64,000 nucleotides of DNA from Oscillospiraceae bacterium. Its GTDB lineage: Bacteria; Bacillota; Clostridia; Saccharofermentanales; Saccharofermentanaceae. The notes under the pieces are model-generated. The model had not been told where the DNA came from and made no database searches. It saw nothing but the letters and a program-made list of their open reading frames with translations. The DNA lies in contig FWXP01000002.1 in the NCBI GenBank assembly GCA_900176545.1, forward strand, positions 248,001 to 312,000. The letters are read 5' to 3'. The position numbers were made by a program, and so were the translations under genes. Shown here piece by piece: positions 42,844 through 51,196 of the stretch. Every line of letters starts with the position of its first letter. The stretch's first letter is position 1.

Positions 42844-43740
42844 ATGAGCATCAGAGCATTTTGGAATTCAGTCAGGGAAGGATTCAAGGGTATCACCAGA
42901 CACCCTCTGGTAACCATTGCCTCTATAACGACGATCCTTCTCATGCTCATCGTAATGAGCGCATTCTTTATCTTCTCCGCCAATGTAAGATCCGTTATGA
43001 GAAAGCTCTCACAGGAGCCGCCCATCGAGGTCTACATGAAGCTTCAGGTATCTGAAGAAGAGCTCAATGCCACGGCTCTGGCGATCAACAACGATCCCGA
43101 CATCATTAGCTATTCTGTTCAGAACCCTGAGGAGAACTACAATTACTTCAAGAATAACCTGGGCTCTTCCGCATCCATCCTGGATGACTTCGACTACAAC
43201 ATGTATCTGCCTTATACATTCAATGTGCAGATCAGCGATCCGGCTCTGGCGCAGGATGTAGTCAACAGGCTCAATATCCTTCCCGGAGTAAGCAAGGTAT
43301 CCCAGGAGAGCAATGTCATGCATTTCCTGACGAGAGCCAAGAGCATCGTCAATCTTGCAACTGTCGTAGCATTTATCGTCCTCTTTATAATCGCTCTCTT
43401 TATCATCTCCAACATGGTAAGGATCTCCGTTTATTCAAGAGCAAGCGAGATAGAGATCATGAAGTTCGTAGGTGCTACGAATGCATACATAAGACTTCCC
43501 TACGTCATAGAAGGTGCCCTGGTAGGACTTATCAGCGCCCTCTGTGCATGGGGCATAAGCGTATTTGCATACAGGACATTATTCTACGAGGTGATGGAGG
43601 GCGTAGACCTCAACAGCTTCTATGCTCTTATCCCTGCTGGTAAGGTAATGTGGTGGGTGCTTATAATCGCATCCGTCATCGGAATACTTATCGGTGCTAT
43701 CGGAAGCGGTATATCGGTAAGAAAGTACATAAAGGTATAA
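42844..43740 (+). CDS. ftsX: Cell division protein FtsX
   Basis: 298 aa. Four membrane helices: about 22-45, then an outer domain of about 120 residues (60-165), and helices at about 175-200, 222-245 and 265-290. It begins immediately after the ftsE stop. FtsX passes FtsE ATPase movement to outer murein hydrolases; the next gene encodes a likely client. Confidence 0.93.
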   Translation: MSIRAFWNSVREGFKGITRHPLVTIASITTILLMLIVMSAFFIFSANVRSVMRKLSQEPPIEVYMKLQVSEEELNATALAINNDPDIISYSVQNPEENYNYFKNNLGSSASILDDFDYNMYLPYTFNVQISDPALAQDVVNRLNILPGVSKVSQESNVMHFLTRAKSIVNLATVVAFIVLFIIALFIISNMVRISVYSRASEIEIMKFVGATNAYIRLPYVIEGALVGLISALCAWGISVFAYRTLFYEVMEGVDLNSFYALIPAGKVMWWVLIIASVIGILIGAIGSGISVRKYIKV

Positions 43741-43750
43741 GGTGATAACA

Positions 43751-45127
43751 ATGAAAGCAAGAAAAGTTCTTATCAGTTCGCTCCTTATAAGTGCCATGTT
43801 ATTGGCGCAGGCTTCGGCGGTAGTTCCCAAGAAGCCCACTATCTTCGACCTCTACGATGAGATCGTTCATCTGGAGAGAGCATCCGAAGAGGATCTTGAA
43901 GCGAGAAGAAACGAGAGAGATCAGGCTCTTGCTCAGGCGCAGGCAGCTACTCAGCGAGTCAATGAGCTCTCTGCTCAAAGAGATGCCCTTAACGGTGAAC
44001 TTGCAGAACTCAACGAACAGAATACACAGATGCAGGCCGAGTACGAACTTATCGCATCACAGTATGCTGCGGCACTTATCGCAAAGGCTGAGGCGCTCGA
44101 CCGCTATGTAGAGGCACAGGATAATCTTGCCGCTACGGAGCAGATGTTCTGCGACCGTGTATCCGTTATGTTCGAATACCAGAATCAGTCACCTCTGGAG
44201 ATCCTTCTGGAGTCTGATTCAATTGCCGGATTCTTCACGAATATCGAACTTATAACACTTATCGCCGACGCTGACGATCAGGCGGTGGATCAGATGCAGG
44301 TGGCTCTTGACGATGCAAGAGCTCAGGAAGAATATGCTCTCGCAGAAGCTAACGAGATGGAAGCTCAGGCAAATGCCAAGCAGGAGCAGCTTCGTGAACT
44401 CGAGGAGCAGATCGGAATTACCGAGAACAGCATCTCCGATATCTCAGGTCAGATAAGCAGCGCTCAGGCTACGGCAAACGACTTCAATGCACAGGCAGCT
44501 CAGCTTAACAGCGAGATCGCACAGATCCAGGACGAGATATATGCTCAGCAGCAGGCACAGGCCGCTGCACAGGCTGCGGCATCTTCAGAACAGCAGACTA
44601 CAAGCGATACATACTCGGAGGAGGCGGCTTCTTCAGGTTCATCCGAGAATCTTCCCGCAGCTACTCCCGAGCAGACTGCACCTCCTTCTAATCCCGCTAT
44701 CGGTGTGTCGCTTTCCTGGCCCTGCTACTGCAGGAGCATAACTTCTCCTTTCGGATACAGATATCACCCCGTAACAGGTGAGTGGAAGGGACATACCGGT
44801 ATCGATATCGGCTGCGGCTTCGGCGACACTATTATCGCGGCAGCTTCAGGTACGGTATCGTATGTATGCTGCCCTTGTCCCGGTTCTAATTACACTGACG
44901 GTTCTGTCGGCGGCGGTTACGGCAACTATGTCATGATCGACCACGGCAACGGCGTTGTTACTCTCTACGGTCACTGCAGAAATATATATGTTTCTCAGGG
45001 CGAGTGGGTATCTGCCGGTCAGCAGATCGCGGAAGTAGGAAGTACGGGTACATCTACCGGACCTCACCTTCATTTCGAAGTAAGGGTCAACGGCAGCAGG
45101 GTGGATCCTCAGGCATATCTTCCTTAA
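43751..45127 (+). CDS. Secreted coiled-coil LytM (M23) peptidoglycan endopeptidase
   Basis: 458 aa. Signal peptide (about 1-22, ending ASA), a long coiled coil rich in Ala, Gln and Glu (about 30-255), a Ser/Pro/Thr linker, and an M23 domain (about 320-458). The zinc ligands are complete: His and Asp in WKGHTGIDIG and the paired histidines in GPHLHFEV. This is the EnvC/CwlO-like plan in which the coiled coil docks on FtsX. Unlike EnvC, the LytM site is intact, so it should cut cross-links itself. The ATG with AAGGTG upstream is preferred over a GTG three codons earlier. Confidence 0.9.
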   Translation: MKARKVLISSLLISAMLLAQASAVVPKKPTIFDLYDEIVHLERASEEDLEARRNERDQALAQAQAATQRVNELSAQRDALNGELAELNEQNTQMQAEYELIASQYAAALIAKAEALDRYVEAQDNLAATEQMFCDRVSVMFEYQNQSPLEILLESDSIAGFFTNIELITLIADADDQAVDQMQVALDDARAQEEYALAEANEMEAQANAKQEQLRELEEQIGITENSISDISGQISSAQATANDFNAQAAQLNSEIAQIQDEIYAQQQAQAAAQAAASSEQQTTSDTYSEEAASSGSSENLPAATPEQTAPPSNPAIGVSLSWPCYCRSITSPFGYRYHPVTGEWKGHTGIDIGCGFGDTIIAAASGTVSYVCCPCPGSNYTDGSVGGGYGNYVMIDHGNGVVTLYGHCRNIYVSQGEWVSAGQQIAEVGSTGTSTGPHLHFEVRVNGSRVDPQAYLP

Positions 45128-45876
45128 TGAACGAAGAATTCTACGACATAATCGCAAGATACTACGACACTATGCAGGACGGCATCGACCACGATATGTG
45201 GGCAAAGATGCTGGACTCCTTTATACGTGAATTCTGCACATCCGAGCCTCAGGGCGAAGACGGCAAGCGTCTTATCGCGGACTTAGGCTGCGGCTCCGGT
45301 ACCATCACCATCAAGCTGGAGCAGGAGCACGGCTACGACTGCATTGGTATAGACCACTCCGTTCTTATGCTGGACGAGGCTAAGAATATCGCAGGAGAAG
45401 ACAGTCATATCCTCTGGCTCAACCAGGATATAACCAAGTTCGAGCTTATGGGCAAGTGCGATGTCTTTATCTCCACCACGGAGACCATCAACCACATCAC
45501 TGAGGAAGAGGACCTCAGAAATATCTTCAAGACACAGCAACAGTATCTTGCCAAGGGCGGCCTCTTTATCTTCGATGTAGGCATCAAAGAACATTTTGAA
45601 AGTACTCTCGGCAACAACGTATTCTTTGAGGACTACGACGACTTTACGCTTCTTTGGGCCAACGAATACGACACACAAACACGTCTTAGCACATCAGACA
45701 TGACCCTCTTCTACAGCGAGGACGGTGAAGTCTACAACAGAGCCGACGCCACCGTCTTCGAGAGATACTACCCCGAAGACTACCTGGAAAAGACAGCCGC
45801 GGAATACGGCATGCACCTTGTAGCAAGAAGGGAAGAAGGCGAGAGGGTATTTCTTGTGTTCAGGAAAGAAGGGTAA
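45127..45876 (+). CDS. Class I SAM-dependent methyltransferase
   Basis: 249 aa. SAM motif I IADLGCGSGTITIKL (about 39-53), motif II acid in YDCIGIDHS, then DITKFELMGKCDVFIS. The ATG overlaps the preceding stop (TAATG), so it is coupled to the peptidase gene. The substrate is unknown; small-molecule methyltransferases of this type are often found as operon passengers. Confidence 0.85.
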   Translation: MNEEFYDIIARYYDTMQDGIDHDMWAKMLDSFIREFCTSEPQGEDGKRLIADLGCGSGTITIKLEQEHGYDCIGIDHSVLMLDEAKNIAGEDSHILWLNQDITKFELMGKCDVFISTTETINHITEEEDLRNIFKTQQQYLAKGGLFIFDVGIKEHFESTLGNNVFFEDYDDFTLLWANEYDTQTRLSTSDMTLFYSEDGEVYNRADATVFERYYPEDYLEKTAAEYGMHLVARREEGERVFLVFRKEG

Positions 45877-45885
45877 GGGATTTAT

Positions 45886-46602
45886 TCAGTTCTTATCCTT
45901 CTTTTTTCTCAGTGCCTCAAGTACCTCACTGACATTTTTACTGCTTATAGCATCAGGTTTTCTCTCTTTATATTCAATAAGGATGCCCCTATTCTCCAGT
46001 TCCGTGTTCCTTACAAGTATAAAGAGATCTTCGTACTGTTTATCTGATAGCGCTTGTTCTACCAGTTCTCTCATATCCTTGCTTATAACATCGTACGAAC
46101 CGTATAACTCCGTCACTGCTCTTCTTATCATATTGATAGTCAGCGGTTCACCTTTTTGCTCCTGAGCATTAAGTATTCCGATGATATCAGACCTGTCATT
46201 CTTATATCCTCTTCCTGAACGCATCTTCATAGCGACAAGATATTCTTCACTGACGGTCCTGAATGTTACGATATTTGAATAAGTACGGTAATACTTGGAA
46301 TACTGTTCGATCTTCTGAGTATAAGAATCAGTCTTCTTGAAATCGTCATTGATCCATCCGGACGGAAGCCCGTACTTGTCGCCTACGTGATTGATCGCAT
46401 CTCTCATCGCGGAAGAAGCGTGAATGATTGCATCCATGTCATAAGTCCTCTCCCTGAAATCATAATTTATAAGGACTGATGCGCCGCCGATCAGTATTAT
46501 CTCGGCAGGAACAGACTTACCGTTAAGATTTCTGTATTCCTTTGCCAGAGCCTTAAGATAACGATCGAGGTTGTCTTTGGTAAATGGGATCTCAGATGAC
46601 AT
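45886..46602 (-). CDS. Nucleotidyltransferase-fold protein of a toxin-antitoxin-like pair
   Basis: 238 aa. The segment ILIGGASVLINYDFRERTYD followed by MDAI resembles the GG...R.T.DxD core of AbiEii/DUF6036-type nucleotidyltransferases, with Asp residues in YDMDAII as likely metal ligands. The C-terminal half is helical and charged. The gene overlaps the preceding HTH gene by 11 bases. AbiEii-type enzymes are toxins controlled by a DNA-binding partner; that role is inferred from fold and context. It converges with the methyltransferase gene, leaving only 9 bases between stops. Confidence 0.7.
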   Translation of the reverse strand: MSSEIPFTKDNLDRYLKALAKEYRNLNGKSVPAEIILIGGASVLINYDFRERTYDMDAIIHASSAMRDAINHVGDKYGLPSGWINDDFKKTDSYTQKIEQYSKYYRTYSNIVTFRTVSEEYLVAMKMRSGRGYKNDRSDIIGILNAQEQKGEPLTINMIRRAVTELYGSYDVISKDMRELVEQALSDKQYEDLFILVRNTELENRGILIEYKERKPDAISSKNVSEVLEALRKKKDKN

Positions 46603-47164
46603 TTCTTATCTCGCTCTCGTAGATATTGAATCTTGTGAATTCCGGTATGGATTCCATTCTGACCTTGTTGAGTGCATCGTCAGAACTCATCACTTCAGCG
46701 GTAATTACAGCTCCGATGGGGTAGATTGGGCGTGAAAGCCTAGTATTCCTTATATCGTCGTACCTGGTGCATAAGGGTATATCATTTATCCTGGACAGGT
46801 AATCGAGCATGGCCAGAAGATACAGGGATTCCGGATACCAATGCTTATCGAATAGAAGACGTATCTCATCTTTCTCCAGGATATAAAGCATAAAATCGAT
46901 ATCGCCCATATCCTTAACGCGGTGGCAAGTGTTGCTCTTGAATGTTTCAAAAGCACTTCTGTATTCACCGTTTTCAGCTTCCAGAAGATCTTCCATCGAG
47001 AAGTTTAACGCCTTAGAGATTCGATATAACGTTCCGGCTGAACATCTGGCAAGATCCGTCTTGCCGCTGCATATATCGTTGATAGTAGCTTGCGGTACAC
47101 CGCTAAGCTTGCTCAGACCGTACTTAGTTATACCTTTTTTTTTCAACAGATCATTGATAAACAT
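46592..47164 (-). CDS. HTH antitoxin-like regulator
   Basis: 190 aa. N-terminal Xre/Cro helix-turn-helix (about 1-60: KYGLSKLSGVPQATINDICS, then LYRISKALNFSMEDLL). The unassigned C-terminal domain (about 70-190) ends next to the nucleotidyltransferase start. AGGAGGG stands 7-8 bases before the ATG. A near-perfect 24-bp palindrome over the -10 box indicates autorepression, as in toxin-antitoxin operons. Confidence 0.75.
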   Translation of the reverse strand: MFINDLLKKKGITKYGLSKLSGVPQATINDICSGKTDLARCSAGTLYRISKALNFSMEDLLEAENGEYRSAFETFKSNTCHRVKDMGDIDFMLYILEKDEIRLLFDKHWYPESLYLLAMLDYLSRINDIPLCTRYDDIRNTRLSRPIYPIGAVITAEVMSSDDALNKVRMESIPEFTRFNIYESEIRNVI

Positions 47165-47183
47165 ATAGTCCCTCCTGACATCA

Positions 47184-47207
47184 ATTATAACGGTACACCG
47201 TTATAAT
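47184..47207 (-). promoter_or_regulatory. 24-bp palindromic operator over the pair's -10 box
   Basis: ATTATAACGGT (47184-47194) and its exact complement ACCGTTATAAT (47197-47207) flank a 2-base centre. On the minus strand TATAAT in the downstream arm serves as -10 of the HTH gene. The other arm carries TATAAT on the plus strand, so one protein could cover promoters in both directions. Confidence 0.8.
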
Positions 47208-47247
47208 CTCAATCGTCATGCTGTACAAATCAGAACATATATTTACC

Positions 47248-47289
47248 GAAATGAATTTCACCGAAATCAATTTCGGTGAAATCGATTTC
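47248..47289. repeat. Three tandem GAAATNNATTTC palindromes, 15-base period
   Basis: GAAATGAATTTC (47248-47259), GAAATCAATTTC (47263-47274) and GAAATCGATTTC (47278-47289), separated by ACC and GGT. The middle unit with its flanks makes a longer palindrome. They lie about 75 bases upstream of hslO and 84-125 bases from the HTH gene. Confidence 0.85.
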
Positions 47290-47365
47290 AGTGTTTTACA
47301 CAATACTCTCAGGTTGTATCTTTGTCCTTAAATCAGTAATATATGGGAGAAAATGAGGTAACAAC

Positions 47366-48280
47366 ATGGAAAACGACAATACATACTTTGCACCGGGAGT
47401 CCCCGCGGATCCCAAGGAAGACCACATAATAAGAGCAATGGCACTTAAGGGTCACGTCAAGGCGGTAGCTATCAATTCCACCAAGACGGTAGCAGAAGCC
47501 TTAAGGATCCATAACACATCTCCCGTGGTAACGGCAGCTCTTGGAAGATTCATCACGGGCTCTCTTCTTATCGCAGAGAACATGAAAAATCCCACCGACA
47601 CCCAGACCACCATAATCAGATGCGACGGTCCCATCAAGGGCATGACCTGTGTAGTAGACAGCCACGGCCACGCTAAGGCATACCCTATAGAGAATCAGGT
47701 GGAGGCAACATACCACAGACCCGGAAAGCTCAATGTAGGAGCGGCTGTAGGTAGCGGCTCTCTTACTGTAATAAGAGACATCGGCCTCAAGGAACCCTAT
47801 ACAGGTTCCGTAGAACTGGTATCGGGCGAGATTGCAGAGGACTTTACTTACTACCTTGCTTCCTCAGAGCAGACACCTTCAGTAGTAGCCTTAGGAGTAC
47901 AGGTAGGACCCGAAGGCGTTCTTAATGCAGGCGGCCTTATGGTACAGCTTATGCCCGGCGCCACGGAAGAAGACATCGACTACGTAGAGCAAAGAGCCAA
48001 CGGCGGCTTCCCTGACATCACCTTCCTCATGGAAGAAGGCTTTACTCCCGCCAAGATCTTAGACCTCTTCATGGGTGATCCCGACATGGCATATATGGAC
48101 GGCTACCCCGTAAGTTACAAATGCAATTGCAGCAGGGACAGGATGTACGCAGGACTTGCGGCTCTTCCCAAGGACGACATCAAGGCTCTCTCGGAAGACA
48201 CCCAGGGCATCGACACAGAGTGCCACTTCTGTGACCACAGATATCACTTCACGCCTGAAGAGATAGGGCAGCTGCTGTAA
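47366..48280 (+). CDS. hslO: Redox-regulated holdase Hsp33
   Basis: 304 aa. N-terminal Hsp33 core (AMALKGHVKAVAINSTKTVAEA) and C-terminal redox switch with zinc-binding Cys residues CNC (about 249-251) and CHFC (about 284-287). On oxidation the zinc is lost and the protein becomes a chaperone. GAGGT stands before the ATG. The upstream palindrome cluster may regulate it. Confidence 0.95.
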   Translation: MENDNTYFAPGVPADPKEDHIIRAMALKGHVKAVAINSTKTVAEALRIHNTSPVVTAALGRFITGSLLIAENMKNPTDTQTTIIRCDGPIKGMTCVVDSHGHAKAYPIENQVEATYHRPGKLNVGAAVGSGSLTVIRDIGLKEPYTGSVELVSGEIAEDFTYYLASSEQTPSVVALGVQVGPEGVLNAGGLMVQLMPGATEEDIDYVEQRANGGFPDITFLMEEGFTPAKILDLFMGDPDMAYMDGYPVSYKCNCSRDRMYAGLAALPKDDIKALSEDTQGIDTECHFCDHRYHFTPEEIGQLL

Positions 48281-48303
48281 GAGAAAACACCAAGAAACAC
48301 ACT

Positions 48304-48331
48304 GATCCCGCAGTACACCTGCGGGGTCTTT
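48304..48331 (+). terminator. Intrinsic terminator of hslO
   Basis: GATCCCGCAG/CTGCGGGGTC stem, 5-base loop, then TTT. Confidence 0.75.
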
Positions 48332-48391
48332 ATGTATACCAAAGATTCATGTTGTATAATGGGCAGGTATCAGGAAGACTAAGGGAGATAT

Positions 48392-49099
48392 ATGGACACA
48401 CTATACATAGTAATGCCCGCCTATAACGAAGAGGCCAATATAGAAGCAGTAGTAGATCAGTGGTATCCGATCCTGGAAGGAAAGGGCGACGGATCGAGGC
48501 TTGTAATAGCAGATGCCGGAAGTTCCGACAGGACCCACGAGATACTCGAATACCTTAAGAACACTCACCCAAAGCTTCAGATATTAGAGAATACAGACAG
48601 GTACCATGGCCCCAAGCTCATGGCACTCTACCAATATGCTATAGATAACAATGCGGACTATATCTTCCAGACAGACAGCGACGGCCAGACCGATCCTGGC
48701 GAATTTGAGAAGTTTTGGCAACAACGAAAGGAATACAACGGCATCTTCGGCTATAGACCAGTCCGAGGGGACGGCAAGATGCGTATGTTTGTGGAGAAGG
48801 TCGTCTGCCTGCTCCTGAAGCTCTACTTCAAGGTAGACGTCCCTGATGCCAATGCGCCATTCCGTCTCATGAAGGCAGAGACACTAAAGAAGTACATGGG
48901 AAGACTTCCACAGGACTTCAATATCCCCAACATAATATTCACGACATTCTTCGTACATTACAAAGAGAGAACCAAGTTCGAGCAGATCTCCTTCAAGCCC
49001 AGGCGCGCTGGCAATAACAGTATCAACATAGGAAAGATAGCAAAGATCGGAATAAAGGCCTTGGGGGACTTCTCAAGGCTCAAGAGGGAAATGAAATGA
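48392..49099 (+). CDS. Family 2 glycosyltransferase
   Basis: 235 aa GT-A fold. Nucleotide-sugar region YIVMPAYNEEANIEAVV, ADAGSSDRT, and the metal motif TDSDGQTD (DxD). There is no membrane helix at the C terminus. It resembles dolichol-phosphate-mannose-synthase-like enzymes. A TATAAT (48355-48360) and AAGGGAGA precede the ATG. It is the first gene of the polysaccharide island but is separated from the rest by the ATPase/TOPRIM-like module. Confidence 0.88.
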   Translation: MDTLYIVMPAYNEEANIEAVVDQWYPILEGKGDGSRLVIADAGSSDRTHEILEYLKNTHPKLQILENTDRYHGPKLMALYQYAIDNNADYIFQTDSDGQTDPGEFEKFWQQRKEYNGIFGYRPVRGDGKMRMFVEKVVCLLLKLYFKVDVPDANAPFRLMKAETLKKYMGRLPQDFNIPNIIFTTFFVHYKERTKFEQISFKPRRAGNNSINIGKIAKIGIKALGDFSRLKREMK

Positions 49100-49119
49100 T
49101 CGCACAAGCGAGTGACTCG

Positions 49120-49148
49120 TTGACGTATTAGCATGACAAGCTTATAAT
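49120..49148 (+). promoter_or_regulatory. Consensus promoter of the leader RNA
   Basis: TTGACG (49120-49125), exactly 17 bases, TATAAT (49143-49148). It is one of the best promoters in the window, yet no start codon with a ribosome binding site follows before the terminator. Confidence 0.8.
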
Positions 49149-49154
49149 GCTCTC

Positions 49155-49250
49155 ACTAAATGTGTTGATGCATTTGGAGCAGTTTAACCGCTCAAGACGA
49201 TAGGCGCCTCAACTATCAGAGGGATTGCTGAAGTCTTGAGCTTTTATTTT
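49155..49250 (+). ncRNA. Candidate small RNA or attenuated leader upstream of the ATPase/TOPRIM-like pair
   Basis: About 96 nt from the start predicted by the promoter at 49120-49148 to a U-rich run. The 3' part is a terminator: GCTCAAGAC (49190-49198) pairs with GTCTTGAGC (49233-49241), with an inner GATAG/CTATC stem, then CTTTTATTTT. Upstream, AAATG/CATTT forms a first hairpin. GAGC (49177-49180) can pair with GCTC (49190-49193), which would break the terminator, so an attenuation switch is possible. I recognise no known RNA family. Confidence 0.6.
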
Positions 49251-49254
49251 CGAA

Positions 49255-49303
49255 AGAATAATACCACAAAATATACACTGTGTATATTTTGTGGTATTAT
49301 TCT
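49255..49303. repeat. 49-bp perfect palindrome before the ATPase gene
   Basis: Two exact 24-base complementary arms (49255-49278 and 49280-49303) around a single T (49279). It is AT-rich and ends 7-8 bases before the AGGAGG of the ATPase gene. It could be a large operator, a very stable mRNA hairpin, or a site for a processing or mobile-element enzyme. Confidence 0.95.
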
Positions 49304-49325
49304 ATTGCACAGGAGGTACTGGAGA

Positions 49326-50636
49326 ATGTTGTATCAAGGCACATATCTGTTATCAGCTAAGATAAGTGGGATTAAAAATATACACGAATGTATAGATTTG
49401 GAGTTTTACAAAAAGACTGTAGATAAGGGATTCGATCCGGAAAAGTACAAGGTCAAAGGAATATTCGGAGAGAACGGATTTGGTAAGACTGCGATAATAT
49501 CTGCCTTCAAGATACTTAAATCCTTGATCATAGATCCGGGATACCTTAATAATCCCGAGAATCAGGATTATCTGTCCCAGACAATCAATAAGGCAACAAA
49601 CAGATTCAGCATTTGTTGTGAGTTCTTAAGAGGGCGAGGAGAAAATCTTACTATATACGAATACTCAATAACGATCAGCAAGAAGAACGAGCAATACAGA
49701 ATTGAGAACGAGAGTCTCAGACGCAGGAATGGTAATTCCGTAAAATCACAATACTCTACGCAGTATTCGGTTATAAATGGAAGGATCGAAGAATATTCGA
49801 TAAAAGACAGATTTGAAGAGGTTGATGCAGCTACTGTTAATCTTCTGAATGCTGCAACGTTGCCTTCTCTAATTATTGATAGAGCGGAAGACAGAGTTGA
49901 ATTTGAGACGATGTATCTCCCTCTGTTTATGTTCGCAGCGTCGTTAACACCTGTGTTGTCCAAGGAAGATACTCATGAGATAGAACATCTGAAGAATACT
50001 ATTACTGAACAATATAAAGATCCTGAGCAGATGGATCCGGAAGTTCGTGATATCATTGACCGACTCGAGGTCTACGGAGCTGTAAACAGCAGAGTCATAA
50101 AGACCTATGAACTTGGAATGTTCAAGCAGCGAGTTGAGGATATGGAATCTTTCATCAGGCTGTTCAAACCTAATCTTCAGAAGATCGATATCGAAGCCAA
50201 GCATGCCGGAGAAGATTACATCTGTGATCTTAACATGAACTATGGCGAATACTCGATAAACAGTGAGTACGAGAGTACGGGTATTAGAAAACTGATGTCG
50301 ATCTACGATGCTCTCAGGATAGCGGTTAACGGAGGTATTGTATTCATAGATGAAATTGATGCTAATATCAACAGTATCTATCTGAACGCTCTTATTGAAT
50401 ATGTAATGGTATATGGAAGGGGACAGCTCTGCTTCACATCTCATAACACCGACATAATGACTGTCTTGAAGGATAACAAGATGTCTATCGATTTCCTTAC
50501 TAAAGACCAGAAGATCATCCAGTGGATCAGCAATGGTAACAGATCCCCTATAACTTCATATAAGAACGGTCTCATAGAGGGAATCCCATTTAATATCTAT
50601 CCTACAGACTTTGTCGGTATGTTCGGAGAATACTGA
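49326..50636 (+). CDS. AAA-family ATPase (OLD/RloA-like) of a candidate defence pair
   Basis: 436 aa. ABC-like/AAA_15-type ATPase: Walker A GENGFGKT (48-55), a long central helical insertion (about 100-320), signature-like ESTGIRKL, Walker B GGIVFIDEID and switch His in FTSHNTD. The start is the ATG with AGGAGG 9 bases upstream; an in-frame ATG 90 bases earlier lies within the palindrome and leader and is rejected. Paired with the TOPRIM-like gene one base downstream, it resembles RloA/AbiLi or PARIS-type ATPases that restrain a nuclease until phage infection (family knowledge). Codon use is more AT-rich than in the housekeeping genes, suggesting transfer. Confidence 0.8.
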   Translation: MLYQGTYLLSAKISGIKNIHECIDLEFYKKTVDKGFDPEKYKVKGIFGENGFGKTAIISAFKILKSLIIDPGYLNNPENQDYLSQTINKATNRFSICCEFLRGRGENLTIYEYSITISKKNEQYRIENESLRRRNGNSVKSQYSTQYSVINGRIEEYSIKDRFEEVDAATVNLLNAATLPSLIIDRAEDRVEFETMYLPLFMFAASLTPVLSKEDTHEIEHLKNTITEQYKDPEQMDPEVRDIIDRLEVYGAVNSRVIKTYELGMFKQRVEDMESFIRLFKPNLQKIDIEAKHAGEDYICDLNMNYGEYSINSEYESTGIRKLMSIYDALRIAVNGGIVFIDEIDANINSIYLNALIEYVMVYGRGQLCFTSHNTDIMTVLKDNKMSIDFLTKDQKIIQWISNGNRSPITSYKNGLIEGIPFNIYPTDFVGMFGEY

Positions 50637-50637
50637 A

Positions 50638-51147
50638 ATGCGGTTGGTAATATTTGTCCTTGAAGCGGATAAGCGTTCACAGACGGATTGGATCTACATT
50701 CAGGAGACGATCAGGAGATTCTACGAAGCAGATAAAGAGACTTCGATCAAAACAATATTCATGGGCGGCAGATCCAACTATAATTCCAAACCGGTACTTC
50801 GTAGTATCAGGGAACTTAAGAGAGGTAATAGCAAGAATATCACTGTCATCTATTGCGTAGATACAGATAGATACGAATCCGATCACGACCAGGCAAAAGA
50901 ACTCAATGATATCTCTCAATATTGCAGTGAGCGCCAATATGAGCTTATCTGGTTCTGTCACGACATCGAAGAAGTATTCATCGGAGAAGCAATCAGCAGT
51001 AGTGATAAGACAAAGACTGCCAATTCTTTCAGAAAAAGCGGGAAGATAGGAAGCATCACCGAGACTAAACTAAAAAGACGCGACTATGCACCTAAGACAA
51101 GCAATATACTTGGAGTTTTAGATAGGATCTTCCTGAGAAAGAAGTAA
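50638..51147 (+). CDS. RloB/TOPRIM-like effector of the candidate defence pair
   Basis: 169 aa. Starts with VIFVLEAD (Glu9), and a central strand ends in YCVDTDRYESD (Asp75 and Asp77), followed by YELIWFCHDIEEVFIG. The Glu plus DxD arrangement and the later aromatic-acidic segment recall TOPRIM-fold RloB/AbiLii or AriB-like nucleases, but it is short and divergent. The C terminus is basic (KLKRRDY, FLRKK). It starts 1 base after the ATPase stop (overlap-free, coupled). Alternative: an unrelated small hydrolase. Confidence 0.6.
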   Translation: MRLVIFVLEADKRSQTDWIYIQETIRRFYEADKETSIKTIFMGGRSNYNSKPVLRSIRELKRGNSKNITVIYCVDTDRYESDHDQAKELNDISQYCSERQYELIWFCHDIEEVFIGEAISSSDKTKTANSFRKSGKIGSITETKLKRRDYAPKTSNILGVLDRIFLRKK

Positions 51148-51196
51148 AACCAAGAAAATGCGTCTGCACATACCGCGCTAACGCTTGGAATAGTAT

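Noticed and set aside
49236-49325. Earlier in-frame start of the AAA ATPase
   Set aside because: Translation would run through the terminator tail and the 49-bp palindrome. The ATG at 49326 has a perfect AGGAGG and starts at the normal first strand of the domain.
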